Virus record (IMG/VR): IMGVR_UViG_3300034073_004665
Location: 1 to 38,566 of that record
DNA from: a virus
Reading direction: 5' to 3' (one strand)
Length of the DNA stretch: 38,566 nt
Part shown: piece by piece, positions 32,354 through 38,555 of the stretch
How the letters are laid out: every line of letters begins with the position of its first letter
How positions within the stretch are numbered: position 1 is the first letter of the stretch
The notes under the pieces: generated by a model
What the model was told of the DNA's origin: nothing
The model's database searches: none
The model's input: the letters and a program-made list of their open reading frames with translations, nothing else
Program-made: the position numbers and the translations under genes

Positions 32354-32381
32354 AGAACCTGAACATGTTCTAAAACTGCTC
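32354..32381 (+). ncRNA. H-type pseudoknot element, copy 2
   Basis: Helix 1 AGAAC/GTTCT (32354-32358, 32367-32371); helix 2 GAACA (32361-32365) with TGCTC (32377-32381), one mismatch. Linker AAAAC. Starts 4 bases after a stop codon and ends 13 bases before the next ATG. Confidence 0.65.
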
Positions 32382-32394
32382 AAAATTCCCTATT

Positions 32395-32550
32395 ATGGAA
32401 GTAGTCATTTACACACTAGGATGTATCAGCCTAGCTGGTATAATCGGAAATTTATTCAATTGGCTCACAGAGCAAACAGAAAGGAAATATGATGAAGTGG
32501 CGAAAGAAAGACGAACCAGAGCAAATCAACGAAAAGCGCAAGATCAGTGA
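32395..32550 (+). CDS. Small membrane protein (51 aa)
   Basis: ATG 32395: MEVVIYTLGCISLAGIIGNL is a membrane helix, followed by a charged helix (TERKYDEVAKERRTRANQRK). No clear ribosome site is seen; a pseudoknot occupies the 5' region. It overlaps the next gene by 62 bases in another frame. Confidence 0.5.
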   Translation: MEVVIYTLGCISLAGIIGNLFNWLTEQTERKYDEVAKERRTRANQRKAQDQ

Positions 32551-32731
32551 AAAGACAGGTGCTCTCACCGGCAAAACCGTTCGCGTGATCAAAAACACCC
32601 CAGGTTTCACTAAGAATCTGGTTGTGACAGCTGCAGACGGTTTCAAGGAAGGATTCCGAGAGGAACTCCCCGCTAAGCAGAAGAGCACCGATCCTGTCGA
32701 TGTCACCAGTCTCGAAGGCTGGCATGACTAA
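32489..32731 (+). CDS. Small basic protein (80 aa)
   Basis: Tandem ATGs (32489, 32492) after an AAAGGAA ribosome site. MMKWRKKDEPEQINEKRKIS, then a segment TGALTGKTVRVIKNTPGFTK and an acidic C-terminus. No family recognised. Overlaps the 51-aa gene, suggesting coupled translation. Confidence 0.65.
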   Translation: MMKWRKKDEPEQINEKRKISEKTGALTGKTVRVIKNTPGFTKNLVVTAADGFKEGFREELPAKQKSTDPVDVTSLEGWHD

Positions 32732-32746
32732 ATTGTAGTCTATGGT

Positions 32747-32781
32747 AGGTTAGTCATCAGGTGCAACTTGATGACTAACCT
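32747..32781 (+). terminator. Perfect 13-bp hairpin after the 80-aa gene
   Basis: AGGTTAGTCATCA (32747-32759) pairs perfectly with TGATGACTAACCT (32769-32781), 9-base loop. No T run. The next AAAATCAGAGGGG element starts 14 bases later, repeating the hairpin-then-element order. Confidence 0.6.
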
Positions 32782-32794
32782 GCCAATGACTATC

Positions 32795-32807
32795 AAAATC
32801 AGAGGGG
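32795..32807 (+). promoter_or_regulatory. Repeated element AAAATCAGAGGGG, copy 4
   Basis: Fourteen bases after the 13-bp hairpin and 62 bases before ATG 32869. Confidence 0.6.
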
Positions 32808-32868
32808 GTGGTTAACATCACCTCTGTATACTAATAATTACATACTCACAGAAAGTATATACTATAAT

Positions 32869-33954
32869 ATGAGTGATCTACTCGCGTCCTTTGGACTAGA
32901 TGCAGACATTGCGTCCCTTCTCGCAGAAACTGTTGAAAACCCAAGTGAATTCTCAGTTTCTGACAACACCTGGATCACAGCAAACAAAGAAGTCGTTTAC
33001 AAGGGATCAGTCAACGGCACCCCCGTCTCTGCTAAAATTCTTTTGCATCCTGGTGCAACCTTGAATCGTATTAGTGCAGAGTCGCGTAAGCGTTTCCGAA
33101 ATGCTGGAAATTACTTGCTAGTATCTGGCACAATGCGAGACGTCAAGATGGATATCTCTATTCTTCATGAAAATGAGTGGATTTCCTTCCTTGATTTCTT
33201 CAAGCTTCTTTCCGGAAACATCTCCCGGTCTGATGCTGAAATGGAAATCGCATTGCGCAATATGAATGTGAACATCATGGAACCCCAAACATTGATGTTC
33301 CAGCAGTTTGGTGCAGACGAAAATGCATATGAGAATTTGATTGAGTTGCTGCAAGATAATGGATTCAACCAAACTACAGTGCCCAACATCAACGTTATCA
33401 ATGCATTCACTTCTAGTCAGGGCGTTCCGGTAACTGGATTCCAGGTTGGTAAAATGAACCGAACTGAATCTAGGCCTTACGGAAAGCGAATTGCTGATAC
33501 CGATAAGATTCATCAAGGTCAAGGTTTCTCTGACTTCATTGATGCACAGGTACAGAAGTATTTGCTGTCTGCAATGATTGGCAAGGAAACTGCTTTTCTT
33601 GAGAAGGCTCGCGCAGAGCATCGTAATACTCTCACTGAAGATCAAATGGCTCAAATCTCTGATAAGTTGGACGCTAATCGTCAAATGCGGTCCAATATTG
33701 CTCAGCGTGGATCTGGCTGGTCTGGTGTTCAACGTGAAGTTGAAGTTGATGATCTTCTCCAGGAAGTTACGGAAAAGAACGTCTTCTGGACTCAGCGAGC
33801 ACCCGTTGGTCGATTCAACTTGACTATTGCTGGTGTTGATTCACCAATTTCGTTGTGGCGCGATCGCACCAACGATGACGCAAGCGATACTGCTAGCCAG
33901 TCAAAAAGGACTATTAGCAACCCGTTTGAAGGAATCGAGTCACCTTTCGAGTGA
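32869..33954 (+). CDS. Orphan protein (361 aa), possibly leaderless
   Basis: Starts MSDLLASFGLDADIASLLAE. No ribosome site; TATACT and TATAAT overlap at 32857-32866, right before the ATG, so a -10 box there would give a leaderless mRNA. The upstream AAAATCAGAGGGG element offers a second start. The protein is soluble, mixed alpha/beta, with Gln/Asn-rich middle and a Ser/Asp C-terminal tail; no catalytic motif. Codon use is moderate-GC with many optimal codons, consistent with an abundant protein. The final codons end 6 bases before pseudoknot copy 3. Confidence 0.75.
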   Translation: MSDLLASFGLDADIASLLAETVENPSEFSVSDNTWITANKEVVYKGSVNGTPVSAKILLHPGATLNRISAESRKRFRNAGNYLLVSGTMRDVKMDISILHENEWISFLDFFKLLSGNISRSDAEMEIALRNMNVNIMEPQTLMFQQFGADENAYENLIELLQDNGFNQTTVPNINVINAFTSSQGVPVTGFQVGKMNRTESRPYGKRIADTDKIHQGQGFSDFIDAQVQKYLLSAMIGKETAFLEKARAEHRNTLTEDQMAQISDKLDANRQMRSNIAQRGSGWSGVQREVEVDDLLQEVTEKNVFWTQRAPVGRFNLTIAGVDSPISLWRDRTNDDASDTASQSKRTISNPFEGIESPFE

Positions 33955-33959
33955 CTCAA

Positions 33960-33987
33960 ACCACCTGAGCATGTGGTAAAACTGCTC
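33960..33987 (+). ncRNA. H-type pseudoknot element, copy 3
   Basis: Helix 1 ACCAC/GTGGT (33960-33964, 33973-33977); helix 2 GAGCA (33967-33971) with TGCTC (33983-33987), perfect. Linker AAAAC. Best-formed copy. Confidence 0.75.
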
Positions 33988-34047
33988 CTAACCATCTCGC
34001 GATGGGTTCGGTCGGGATCCGTAGGCACCCGTCCCGTAAAGTCCTAC

Positions 34048-34074
34048 CTACCTGAGCATGTAGCCAAACTGCTC
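34048..34074 (+). ncRNA. H-type pseudoknot element, copy 4
   Basis: Helix 1 CTAC/GTAG (34048-34051, 34060-34063); helix 2 GAGCA (34054-34058) with TGCTC (34070-34074). Linker CCAAAC. Confidence 0.72.
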
Positions 34075-34247
34075 AACCAACCTTTGCGGTCAAGAGTCGG
34101 TAAAGGAGATATTCCGCCAACCTTTAGGTGATGGCTCTACATAGGGTATCTCTACCGCATTGAGTTCAATAAAATCTGCATACCCCGTCTCAAGTATGTA
34201 GAGTATGTGTGCGTCCAATGAGCGTATTGAAAAAACGTCGACACTGC

Positions 34248-34277
34248 TGACCTGAACAAGTCAACCATAAACTATTC
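34248..34277 (+). ncRNA. H-type pseudoknot element, copy 5 (divergent)
   Basis: Helix 1 TGAC/GTCA (34248-34251, 34260-34263); helix 2 GAACA (34254-34258) with TATTC (34273-34277), one mismatch; linker longer than in other copies. Confidence 0.5.
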
Positions 34278-34278
34278 A

Positions 34279-34304
34279 CTCCTGAGCATGAGGCAAAACT
34301 GCTC
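34279..34304 (+). ncRNA. H-type pseudoknot element, copy 6
   Basis: Helix 1 CTC/GAG (34279-34281, 34290-34292), only 3 bp; helix 2 GAGCA (34284-34288) with TGCTC (34300-34304). Follows copy 5 after one base and lies 6 bases before the tRNA-like fold. Confidence 0.65.
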
Positions 34305-34310
34305 ACACAA

Positions 34311-34426
34311 GGAACTGCGCTAGTAGGCATGGCGTTAGTCGCAGGATTAGGATGGGTACTCTCGGCGTTTCCTAACGTGAACAGTATCCACCTGCGAGAC
34401 TGAGGGTTCGATTCCCTCCAGTCCCA
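34311..34426 (+). ncRNA. tRNA-like structure with extended central arm
   Basis: 5' GGAACTG (34311-34317) pairs with CAGTCCC (34419-34425), one mismatch. D-arm-like CGC-TAGTAGGCATG-GCG (34318-34334) keeps the AG..GG loop. T-arm is canonical: GAGGG-TTCGATT-CCCTC (34402-34418), preceded by a 5-base variable region. In place of the anticodon arm is CGCAGG/CCTGCG (34340-34345, 34391-34396) with inner TTAGG/CCTAA. No 7-base anticodon loop is formed. Either a degenerate or intron-containing tRNA or a true tRNA mimic. Confidence 0.5.
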
Positions 34427-34486
34427 CTCTCGGAGAAATTTCCGCTCTAGTGGAAGTAGCGGCCCACTTATCCGAGCAACCCAAAA

Positions 34487-34513
34487 ACACCTGAGCACGT
34501 GTTAAAACTGCTC
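34487..34513 (+). ncRNA. H-type pseudoknot element, copy 7
   Basis: Helix 1 ACAC/GTGT (34487-34490, 34499-34502); helix 2 GAGCA (34493-34497) with TGCTC (34509-34513). Ends 4 bases before the mature 5' end of tRNA-Lys. Confidence 0.72.
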
Positions 34514-34517
34514 ACAC

Positions 34518-34593
34518 GCCTCCGTAGCTCAATTGGTAGAGCAGCGGGCTTTTAACCCGTTGGTTGCAGGTTCGAATCCTGCTGGAGGCACCA
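34518..34593 (+). tRNA. tRNA-Lys (anticodon TTT)
   Basis: Acceptor GCCTCCG/TGGAGGC (one G-T), D-arm GCTC-AATTGGTA-GAGC, anticodon stem GCGGG/CCCGT with loop CTTTTAA and anticodon TTT at 34551-34553, T-arm GCAGG-TTCGAAT-CCTGC, discriminator A and encoded CCA (34591-34593). All elements are canonical. It would read AAA/AAG lysine codons, which the AT-rich genes use heavily. Confidence 0.97.
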
Positions 34594-34646
34594 AATAAAT
34601 TCTTATTGACTCATACAAAACACACTACACGAAAAGAGTACTCACT

Positions 34647-35180
34647 ATGCCCAAAATCAACATCTCTTTCACAAAAAACAGCTACGACCACACCTTAATG
34701 CTCAACGACAAGCTCCAGTTCGTAAGAGACATCAAAAACGCGACAAATTGCGATCTGCGCTCCGCCAAAGAAACCGCCGAAAAGATCGTGGAAATGATCA
34801 TGGGCCTAAAGCCCACGGTGGTGACCACGCGAAACAACATCGACCGGGTCCTAAACAAGTACAGCAAGAACACCCCCGAGAACTTGCAGTTCTTGCTCGA
34901 CGTCTTGCAGTTCGTGAAAACCTCCAGCCAGGACAACTTGGAAGCGCACAACATCCCCGTGAGCACCTCCGCGTTCAACAAGGACGGCACCTACGCTCCG
35001 CCGAAAGAGCACGACTTCCACCACAGCTGTGGTGACGAATGTCGTCACCAGTGCGAACAAAGCAGCTGTGAGCGCATGGTCCAGTACCATGATGAACCGT
35101 ACTGCTTCACGCATTCGCCGGACAGCGGTTCCAGCGTGCCGAACTACGACTCGCGAAAGGGTCCGCTCCACCCCTTCTGA
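34647..35180 (+). CDS. L7/L12-C-terminal-like protein with Cys/His-rich tail (177 aa)
   Basis: Starts MPKINISFTKNSYDHTLMLN. Residues about 22-50 (KLQFVRDIKNATNCDLRSAK, then ETAEKI) match the pattern of the ribosomal L7/L12 C-terminal domain, in which a hydrophobic helix leads to LxxAKxxxE; in L7/L12 this surface binds translation GTPases. Residues about 128-155 form a Cys/His cluster (HHSCGDECRHQCEQSSC, YCFTH), likely zinc-binding. Ribosome site is weak (AAAAGAG). A factor that docks on translation machinery is an attractive guess. Neighbours are tRNA-Lys and pseudoknot copy 8. Confidence 0.7.
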   Translation: MPKINISFTKNSYDHTLMLNDKLQFVRDIKNATNCDLRSAKETAEKIVEMIMGLKPTVVTTRNNIDRVLNKYSKNTPENLQFLLDVLQFVKTSSQDNLEAHNIPVSTSAFNKDGTYAPPKEHDFHHSCGDECRHQCEQSSCERMVQYHDEPYCFTHSPDSGSSVPNYDSRKGPLHPF

Positions 35181-35198
35181 TATCCCTGTCCCCCAAAC

Positions 35199-35228
35199 AA
35201 GACCTGAGCCATGTCTTTAAACTGGCTC
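35199..35228 (+). ncRNA. H-type pseudoknot element, copy 8
   Basis: Helix 1 AAGAC/GTCTT (35199-35203, 35213-35217); helix 2 is lengthened to 6 bp, GAGCCA (35206-35211) with TGGCTC (35223-35228). The extra C is matched by an extra G, a compensating change. Confidence 0.72.
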
Positions 35229-35473
35229 AAACCAACCTGTATTCTTAGTATTCTTAGTCCATAAATACAAAGTAGTGGGGGGGACCCGGCGAAGCCGGGG
35301 GGGGCCCATACTAAAGAAACTGTAATGAAACCAAATGATAAAAAAAATTTGGTCTAGTCCTCTAGGTGAAAGTTTCTCCTTAAAATATGTCCCTGAGGTT
35401 GCGTGCCAGCCAACTGACTGGTATTATTACTACTGTCAGTTAGACACGATACTCACAAAGGAGATATATTCCG
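35229..35473. other. Spacer with G tract and GC hairpin
   Basis: A run of 7 G (35277-35283) precedes CCCGGC-GAA-GCCGGG (35285-35299) and a further G run. The rest is plain AT-rich sequence. An open frame from 35335 overlaps the next gene and lacks a ribosome site, so I do not call it. Confidence 0.5.
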
Positions 35474-35689
35474 ATGCCCAAACAGCATCAAAGCAAAGCA
35501 GTAAAGAAAGTGTTCAGCGAGCTAGAACGCTTAGGCTTTACAGTCGAGCATAAAAAGTCAGGATCCTACCGGATACTCCCTCCCCCCACGCTATCTGGTA
35601 GCGTTTACAATACGCATGGAACAGAAAGTTGTCTCCATCCTTTACGTAGAGACTTTAAAAGAATATATGGTGTTAATATAAAAATATAA
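35474..35689 (+). CDS. HicA-like small protein (71 aa)
   Basis: ATG 35474 after a strong AAAGGAG ribosome site (MPKQHQSKAVKKVFSELERL). The pattern LERLGFTVEHKKSGSYRI...LHPLRRDFKRIYGVNI resembles the HicA/YcfA mRNA-interferase fold: a helix, GF, a Gly-Ser strand, then a terminal helix. The catalytic His after GS in HicA (GSH) is Tyr here (GSY), so ribonuclease activity is doubtful. No HicB antitoxin lies next to it. Followed by a strong terminator. Confidence 0.6.
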   Translation: MPKQHQSKAVKKVFSELERLGFTVEHKKSGSYRILPPPTLSGSVYNTHGTESCLHPLRRDFKRIYGVNIKI

Positions 35690-35716
35690 ACACTCATCTG
35701 ATCTTCTGGCAAAAAG

Positions 35717-35770
35717 AAAGAGTGGTACGATTAAGGGTTGGTGGTCCCTTTCGTATCACTCTTTTCTTTT
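35717..35770 (+). terminator. Rho-independent terminator
   Basis: AAAGAGTG-G-TACGA...AAGGG (35717-35737) pairs with CCCTT-TCGTA-T-CACTCTTT (35746-35764), then TTCTTTTATT. Long, nearly perfect stem 28 bases after the stop. Confidence 0.88.
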
Positions 35771-36343
35771 ATTATATCTTATATATATATAAGAACATAA
35801 TAAAAACAGACACGCTGCATCAAACGACTTATTTCTATCTATACATACTATTATCAATATATATGTACTTTATTATATATATATAAAGAAAACACACATA
35901 TATATTATTATAATAATACAAAATAGACTTTTCTCCCGCCCGCAGGACCAAACCCTATGGTTTCGGACACTGCTAAACAAAAGTCTTTATTTCCCTATAT
36001 ATATAACATACACACATATATATACACACTACACCACAATAACTACTATTATTCTTTAACAACCCCCATTTTCCCCCAAAATGTTCCAATATAACCCTAT
36101 TTGAACCTTTTTAGGTGGGTACCCATATAAATATAAATATAAATATAAATATAAAAAGATTTAGTTATCACTTCTAAGCCTCTTCACACTATAATAATAC
36201 ATTCTGTATATATATCTTCTTTATATTATTTATATATATGTTAATATTACAGCAAACAAGTTTTGCGGCGCGGTTTTCAAAATGAAACTATCGCACATAT
36301 AAACACTATATTTATATAATAAAAGACTATACAAAAGAATGTC
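35771..36343. other. AT-rich non-coding region with simple repeats
   Basis: About 570 bases without a supported gene. It consists of TATATA tracts and palindromes, plus a short tandem array of AAATAT units at about 36125-36153, and one GC-rich island (36267-36280). Such regions in phages often hold origins or transcript starts; I see no defined iterons to prove it. Confidence 0.5.
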
Positions 36344-36355
36344 AAATCAGAGGGG
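36344..36355 (+). promoter_or_regulatory. Repeated element AAATCAGAGGGG, copy 5
   Basis: Outside the earlier cluster, at the right end of the AT-rich gap, 45 bases before ATG 36400. Same distance to the start as copy 1. Confidence 0.6.
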
Positions 36356-36399
36356 CGTCACAAAATACTACTTTATCATACTAGAAAGACTTAATTAAC

Positions 36400-36903
36400 A
36401 TGGATTACTTCTTCCAATTTTTCGACCCTAATGATATGAATTCCATTCAGAATCACCCAGAAACTTAATCAATTATCCAAGAATTGTAAACTGCACGATT
36501 TGCTTATCTGTGCTTTTGCAACCCTCACAATTTAGATCAGCATTTCGACACACCACGTTTGATCTTCATTAAGTGTCAGTGCGCAGAATGCTATCAAAAA
36601 AGTCTTGATTACGGTTACAATATCCACAATCCAGTATTCAAAGTAATTCTCACAGAACAAACCATTGAATACATCTTTAACAGTTCAACTGATAAAAGTA
36701 TCCACAATTTGATTCCCCAAAAAGTTTTTCAAGCTTTCACAAATTGCTCAGTTGCTTACTGAAACAGTTATCTAGATTGGTCTACAATCGTAAATCTCTA
36801 CGATGATATGCATCCAGAAAATATCTTTTCAGCTTCCCATCTAGAAAACTACTTCTTGCAACTAGCTTTGCTCATAACTTTTCCTGAGCTTAACGATCAG
36901 TAA
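36400..36903 (+). pseudogene. Open frame with three in-frame stops
   Basis: A single frame of 168 codons from ATG 36400 (MDYFFQFFDPNDMNSIQNHP) to TAA 36901-36903 is broken only by TAA 36466, TAA 36487 and TGA 36760; no frameshift exists. Each could be a one-base transition from CAA (Gln) or TGG (Trp). The product would hold a Cys cluster (CFC near 39-41 and CQCAEC near 62-67). The final TAA overlaps the next ATG (TAATG), as in intact coupled genes. Either a recently inactivated gene, a recoded gene or sequencing-affected. Confidence 0.6.
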
Positions 36904-37184
36904 TGTCACTTACAAACCGTAAACAAAAAACCGTCTCTACAGAAGGTTTAATCGAACCTAAAACTACACCAGATAACTGCTCACATAATTACTCACGATA
37001 CAGTACTCGCTTTGGCGATTGGTGCTGTATCAATTGTCATGCTCAAATGGGCTGGCATCCAGAGTTAGTTCGCGAAGGAATATACGAAGAAGAAACTAAT
37101 CTATGGATTGCCCATCAAGGATTAGCTAAAAGCGAATGCGCTGAGTGGGACAATAAAATTATCCGTATCTGGAAGAATAAGTAA
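36903..37184 (+). CDS. Small Cys/His-rich protein (93 aa)
   Basis: ATG 36903 overlaps the preceding TAA. MSLTNRKQKTVSTEGLIEPK, then a C-x3-H...CCINCHAQMGWH region (about 27-52) that could bind zinc. No family recognised. There is no separate ribosome site, so translation may depend on ribosomes reading through the broken frame upstream, or on re-initiation. Confidence 0.65.
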   Translation: MSLTNRKQKTVSTEGLIEPKTTPDNCSHNYSRYSTRFGDWCCINCHAQMGWHPELVREGIYEEETNLWIAHQGLAKSECAEWDNKIIRIWKNK

Positions 37185-37195
37185 CTGGCAAAAAT

Positions 37196-37259
37196 GTTAC
37201 ATACCTGATATTATATAGAATTGGGCTATTTCTATACTATATAATATTAGGTTTGTAAC
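37196..37259. terminator. Long 23-bp inverted repeat
   Basis: GTTACATACCTGATATTATA-TAG (37196-37218) pairs with 37237-37259 with only two non-Watson-Crick positions, loop 18 bases, 11 bases after the stop codon. No T run, but AT-rich sequence follows. Terminator-like or a protein-binding palindrome. Confidence 0.55.
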
Positions 37260-37345
37260 CCTTATTTTTATAAAAGTAACTTTTCTTTTTAACTATACAA
37301 AAAATACACCTCTATTTATACAACATTATATACCAAAGGATCATT

Positions 37346-37585
37346 ATGGATTATCATCTTCCAGACGAAGTCATGATGGATTACGGTTTATTGGAAGTCC
37401 CAATGTTTTCAATTTCATTGGGCTTCACTCAAACCGTTGATATCCTCATGGCTCTTAATTCCTATGATCTTTCTCAACTTTCCAATAAGAGTAACACTAC
37501 AGTAAAAATGTTTATTTCCATGCTTATGGAGCATGCTACTAATAATCGTCCTAATAACAATCTTCACAATAATTCTAATGGCTGA
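37346..37585 (+). CDS. Small acidic protein (79 aa)
   Basis: ATG 37346 with an AAAGGA ribosome site (MDYHLPDEVMMDYGLLEVPM). C-terminus is Asn-rich (NNRPNNNLHNNSNG). No family recognised. Overlaps the start of the next gene by 8 bases (ATGGCTGA). Confidence 0.65.
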   Translation: MDYHLPDEVMMDYGLLEVPMFSISLGFTQTVDILMALNSYDLSQLSNKSNTTVKMFISMLMEHATNNRPNNNLHNNSNG

Positions 37586-37775
37586 AACAATTACTCAAAT
37601 TATTTTTCGCGTTAATCATTGGGCAGAAGATTTTGCTACAGAACAATATATGAATGGCACTCGCTGTTCATACATTTCTGCTGCCTTTAAAAACAACGTT
37701 ATTAACCAAGAAGAATATGAAACTCTTAAAGAGTATTATGGTTATCTTTGGCATGATCGAAAAAGAACCATTTAA
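37578..37775 (+). CDS. Small protein, paralogue A (65 aa)
   Basis: ATG 37578 (MAETITQIIFRVNHWAEDFA). It shares a pattern with the next gene: VN-W-A, YxxxxSY, F-NNVI-Q-EY, YYGxLW. Function unknown. An upstream ATG at 37533 would add a hydrophobic piece that overlaps the previous gene; the internal start fits the paralogue better. Confidence 0.65.
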   Translation: MAETITQIIFRVNHWAEDFATEQYMNGTRCSYISAAFKNNVINQEEYETLKEYYGYLWHDRKRTI

Positions 37776-37828
37776 TATCTATTTTTCTTATACTTACTTA
37801 TTTAACATAAAATTTGAAAGGAACAATC

Positions 37829-38029
37829 ATGCCTATCAATAACTCTAATATTAGAGATATTATTGATAAAGTTAATTTTTGGGCCAAAGAAAACGCTAAA
37901 ACTGATTATCTTTATGACTCTCGTCAATCTTATTTTGTTTTTGCTCTTCAGCAAAACGTTATTACACAAAATGATTACAAAGCCGCAGAAAAGCATTATG
38001 GCAACCTTTGGACCTACCAAGGAGACTGA
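37829..38029 (+). CDS. Small protein, paralogue B (66 aa)
   Basis: ATG 37829 after GAAAGGA (MPINNSNIRDIIDKVNFWAK). Alignable over its length with the preceding 65-aa product (VNFWAKE, SYFVFALQQNVITQ, HYGNLW), so the two are a tandem duplication. One codon gap separates it from the next ATG. Confidence 0.68.
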   Translation: MPINNSNIRDIIDKVNFWAKENAKTDYLYDSRQSYFVFALQQNVITQNDYKAAEKHYGNLWTYQGD

Positions 38030-38030
38030 A

Positions 38031-38255
38031 ATGACAACTGAAAAAATGATTGTCATCTTTGATGACGTGGCTAAAGATCCAACTATTGCTCCAGCAATCA
38101 TCGCTCTTGATACTGATACTATCCCTGAAATTGGTCATATTGTATCTTATATCAATCATCCAATCTCTGTTACTGCTGTTGTAGAAGAAGTTCGACACAA
38201 CTTCTTGTCCAAGCAGCATCTTGCTATTGTTGCTTACGCAAGAAAGAAAATTTAA
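38031..38255 (+). CDS. Small protein (74 aa)
   Basis: ATG 38031 after CAAGGAGA (MTTEKMIVIFDDVAKDPTIA). Acidic N-terminal half, probably mixed alpha/beta. No family recognised. It follows paralogue B by one base, so is co-translated. Confidence 0.68.
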   Translation: MTTEKMIVIFDDVAKDPTIAPAIIALDTDTIPEIGHIVSYINHPISVTAVVEEVRHNFLSKQHLAIVAYARKKI

Positions 38256-38256
38256 T

Positions 38257-38553
38257 ATGACTATGATTACCGGTGTTATGGAAGAACATACAGAAGAAGA
38301 GATTCAAGATTCTCGTAAGAACTATCCCCTATGGATTGTTCGTCTTTGCCACGGTCCTTCTGATATTGCTATCATCACTGATACTGTACACGTTACCAAA
38401 AAATGGGAACGTGTCGAAGCAGCTATTGATAGCCTTTCTCAGAAGGTTTTAACTATCCCTAATTCAAATCTTGAACACTGGCACATTTCTGTCCAAGAAG
38501 TTGTGCCGGTTTCTTCTGGTAATTTCCCACTTAATTTTATGGAAAAGGAATAA
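38257..38553 (+). CDS. Small protein (98 aa)
   Basis: ATG 38257 (MTMITGVMEEHTEEEIQDSR), one base after the preceding stop. Predicted beta/alpha fold with LCHGPSDIAIITDT and EHWHISVQEV stretches. No family recognised. Part of the run of small AT-rich genes at the right edge. Confidence 0.66.
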   Translation: MTMITGVMEEHTEEEIQDSRKNYPLWIVRLCHGPSDIAIITDTVHVTKKWERVEAAIDSLSQKVLTIPNSNLEHWHISVQEVVPVSSGNFPLNFMEKE

Positions 38554-38555
38554 TT

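Larger units (their letters stand above)
33955..34515 (+). ncRNA. Structured non-coding region with pseudoknots and tRNA-like fold
   Basis: About 560 bases without a supported ORF between the 361-aa gene and tRNA-Lys. It holds pseudoknot copies 3-7, a tRNA-like fold (34311-34426) and a further closed domain CTCGGA/TCCGAG (34429-34434, 34471-34476) containing CCGC/GCGG. Blocks repeat in a rough unit: pseudoknot, then mixed hairpins. Could be one long RNA or a processed polycistronic RNA leading into the tRNA. Confidence 0.55.

Noticed and set aside
33960-34515. CRISPR array
   Set aside because: Repeats are irregularly spaced, and only paired bases and loop are kept; this is an RNA-structure pattern, not direct repeats with spacers.
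35335-35553. Plus-strand open frame of 72 codons before the HicA-like gene
   Set aside because: No ribosome site and an 80-base overlap with a gene that has an excellent one.
35771-36343. Defined replication origin
   Set aside because: AT richness and simple repeats alone are not enough; no iterons or initiator gene in the window.
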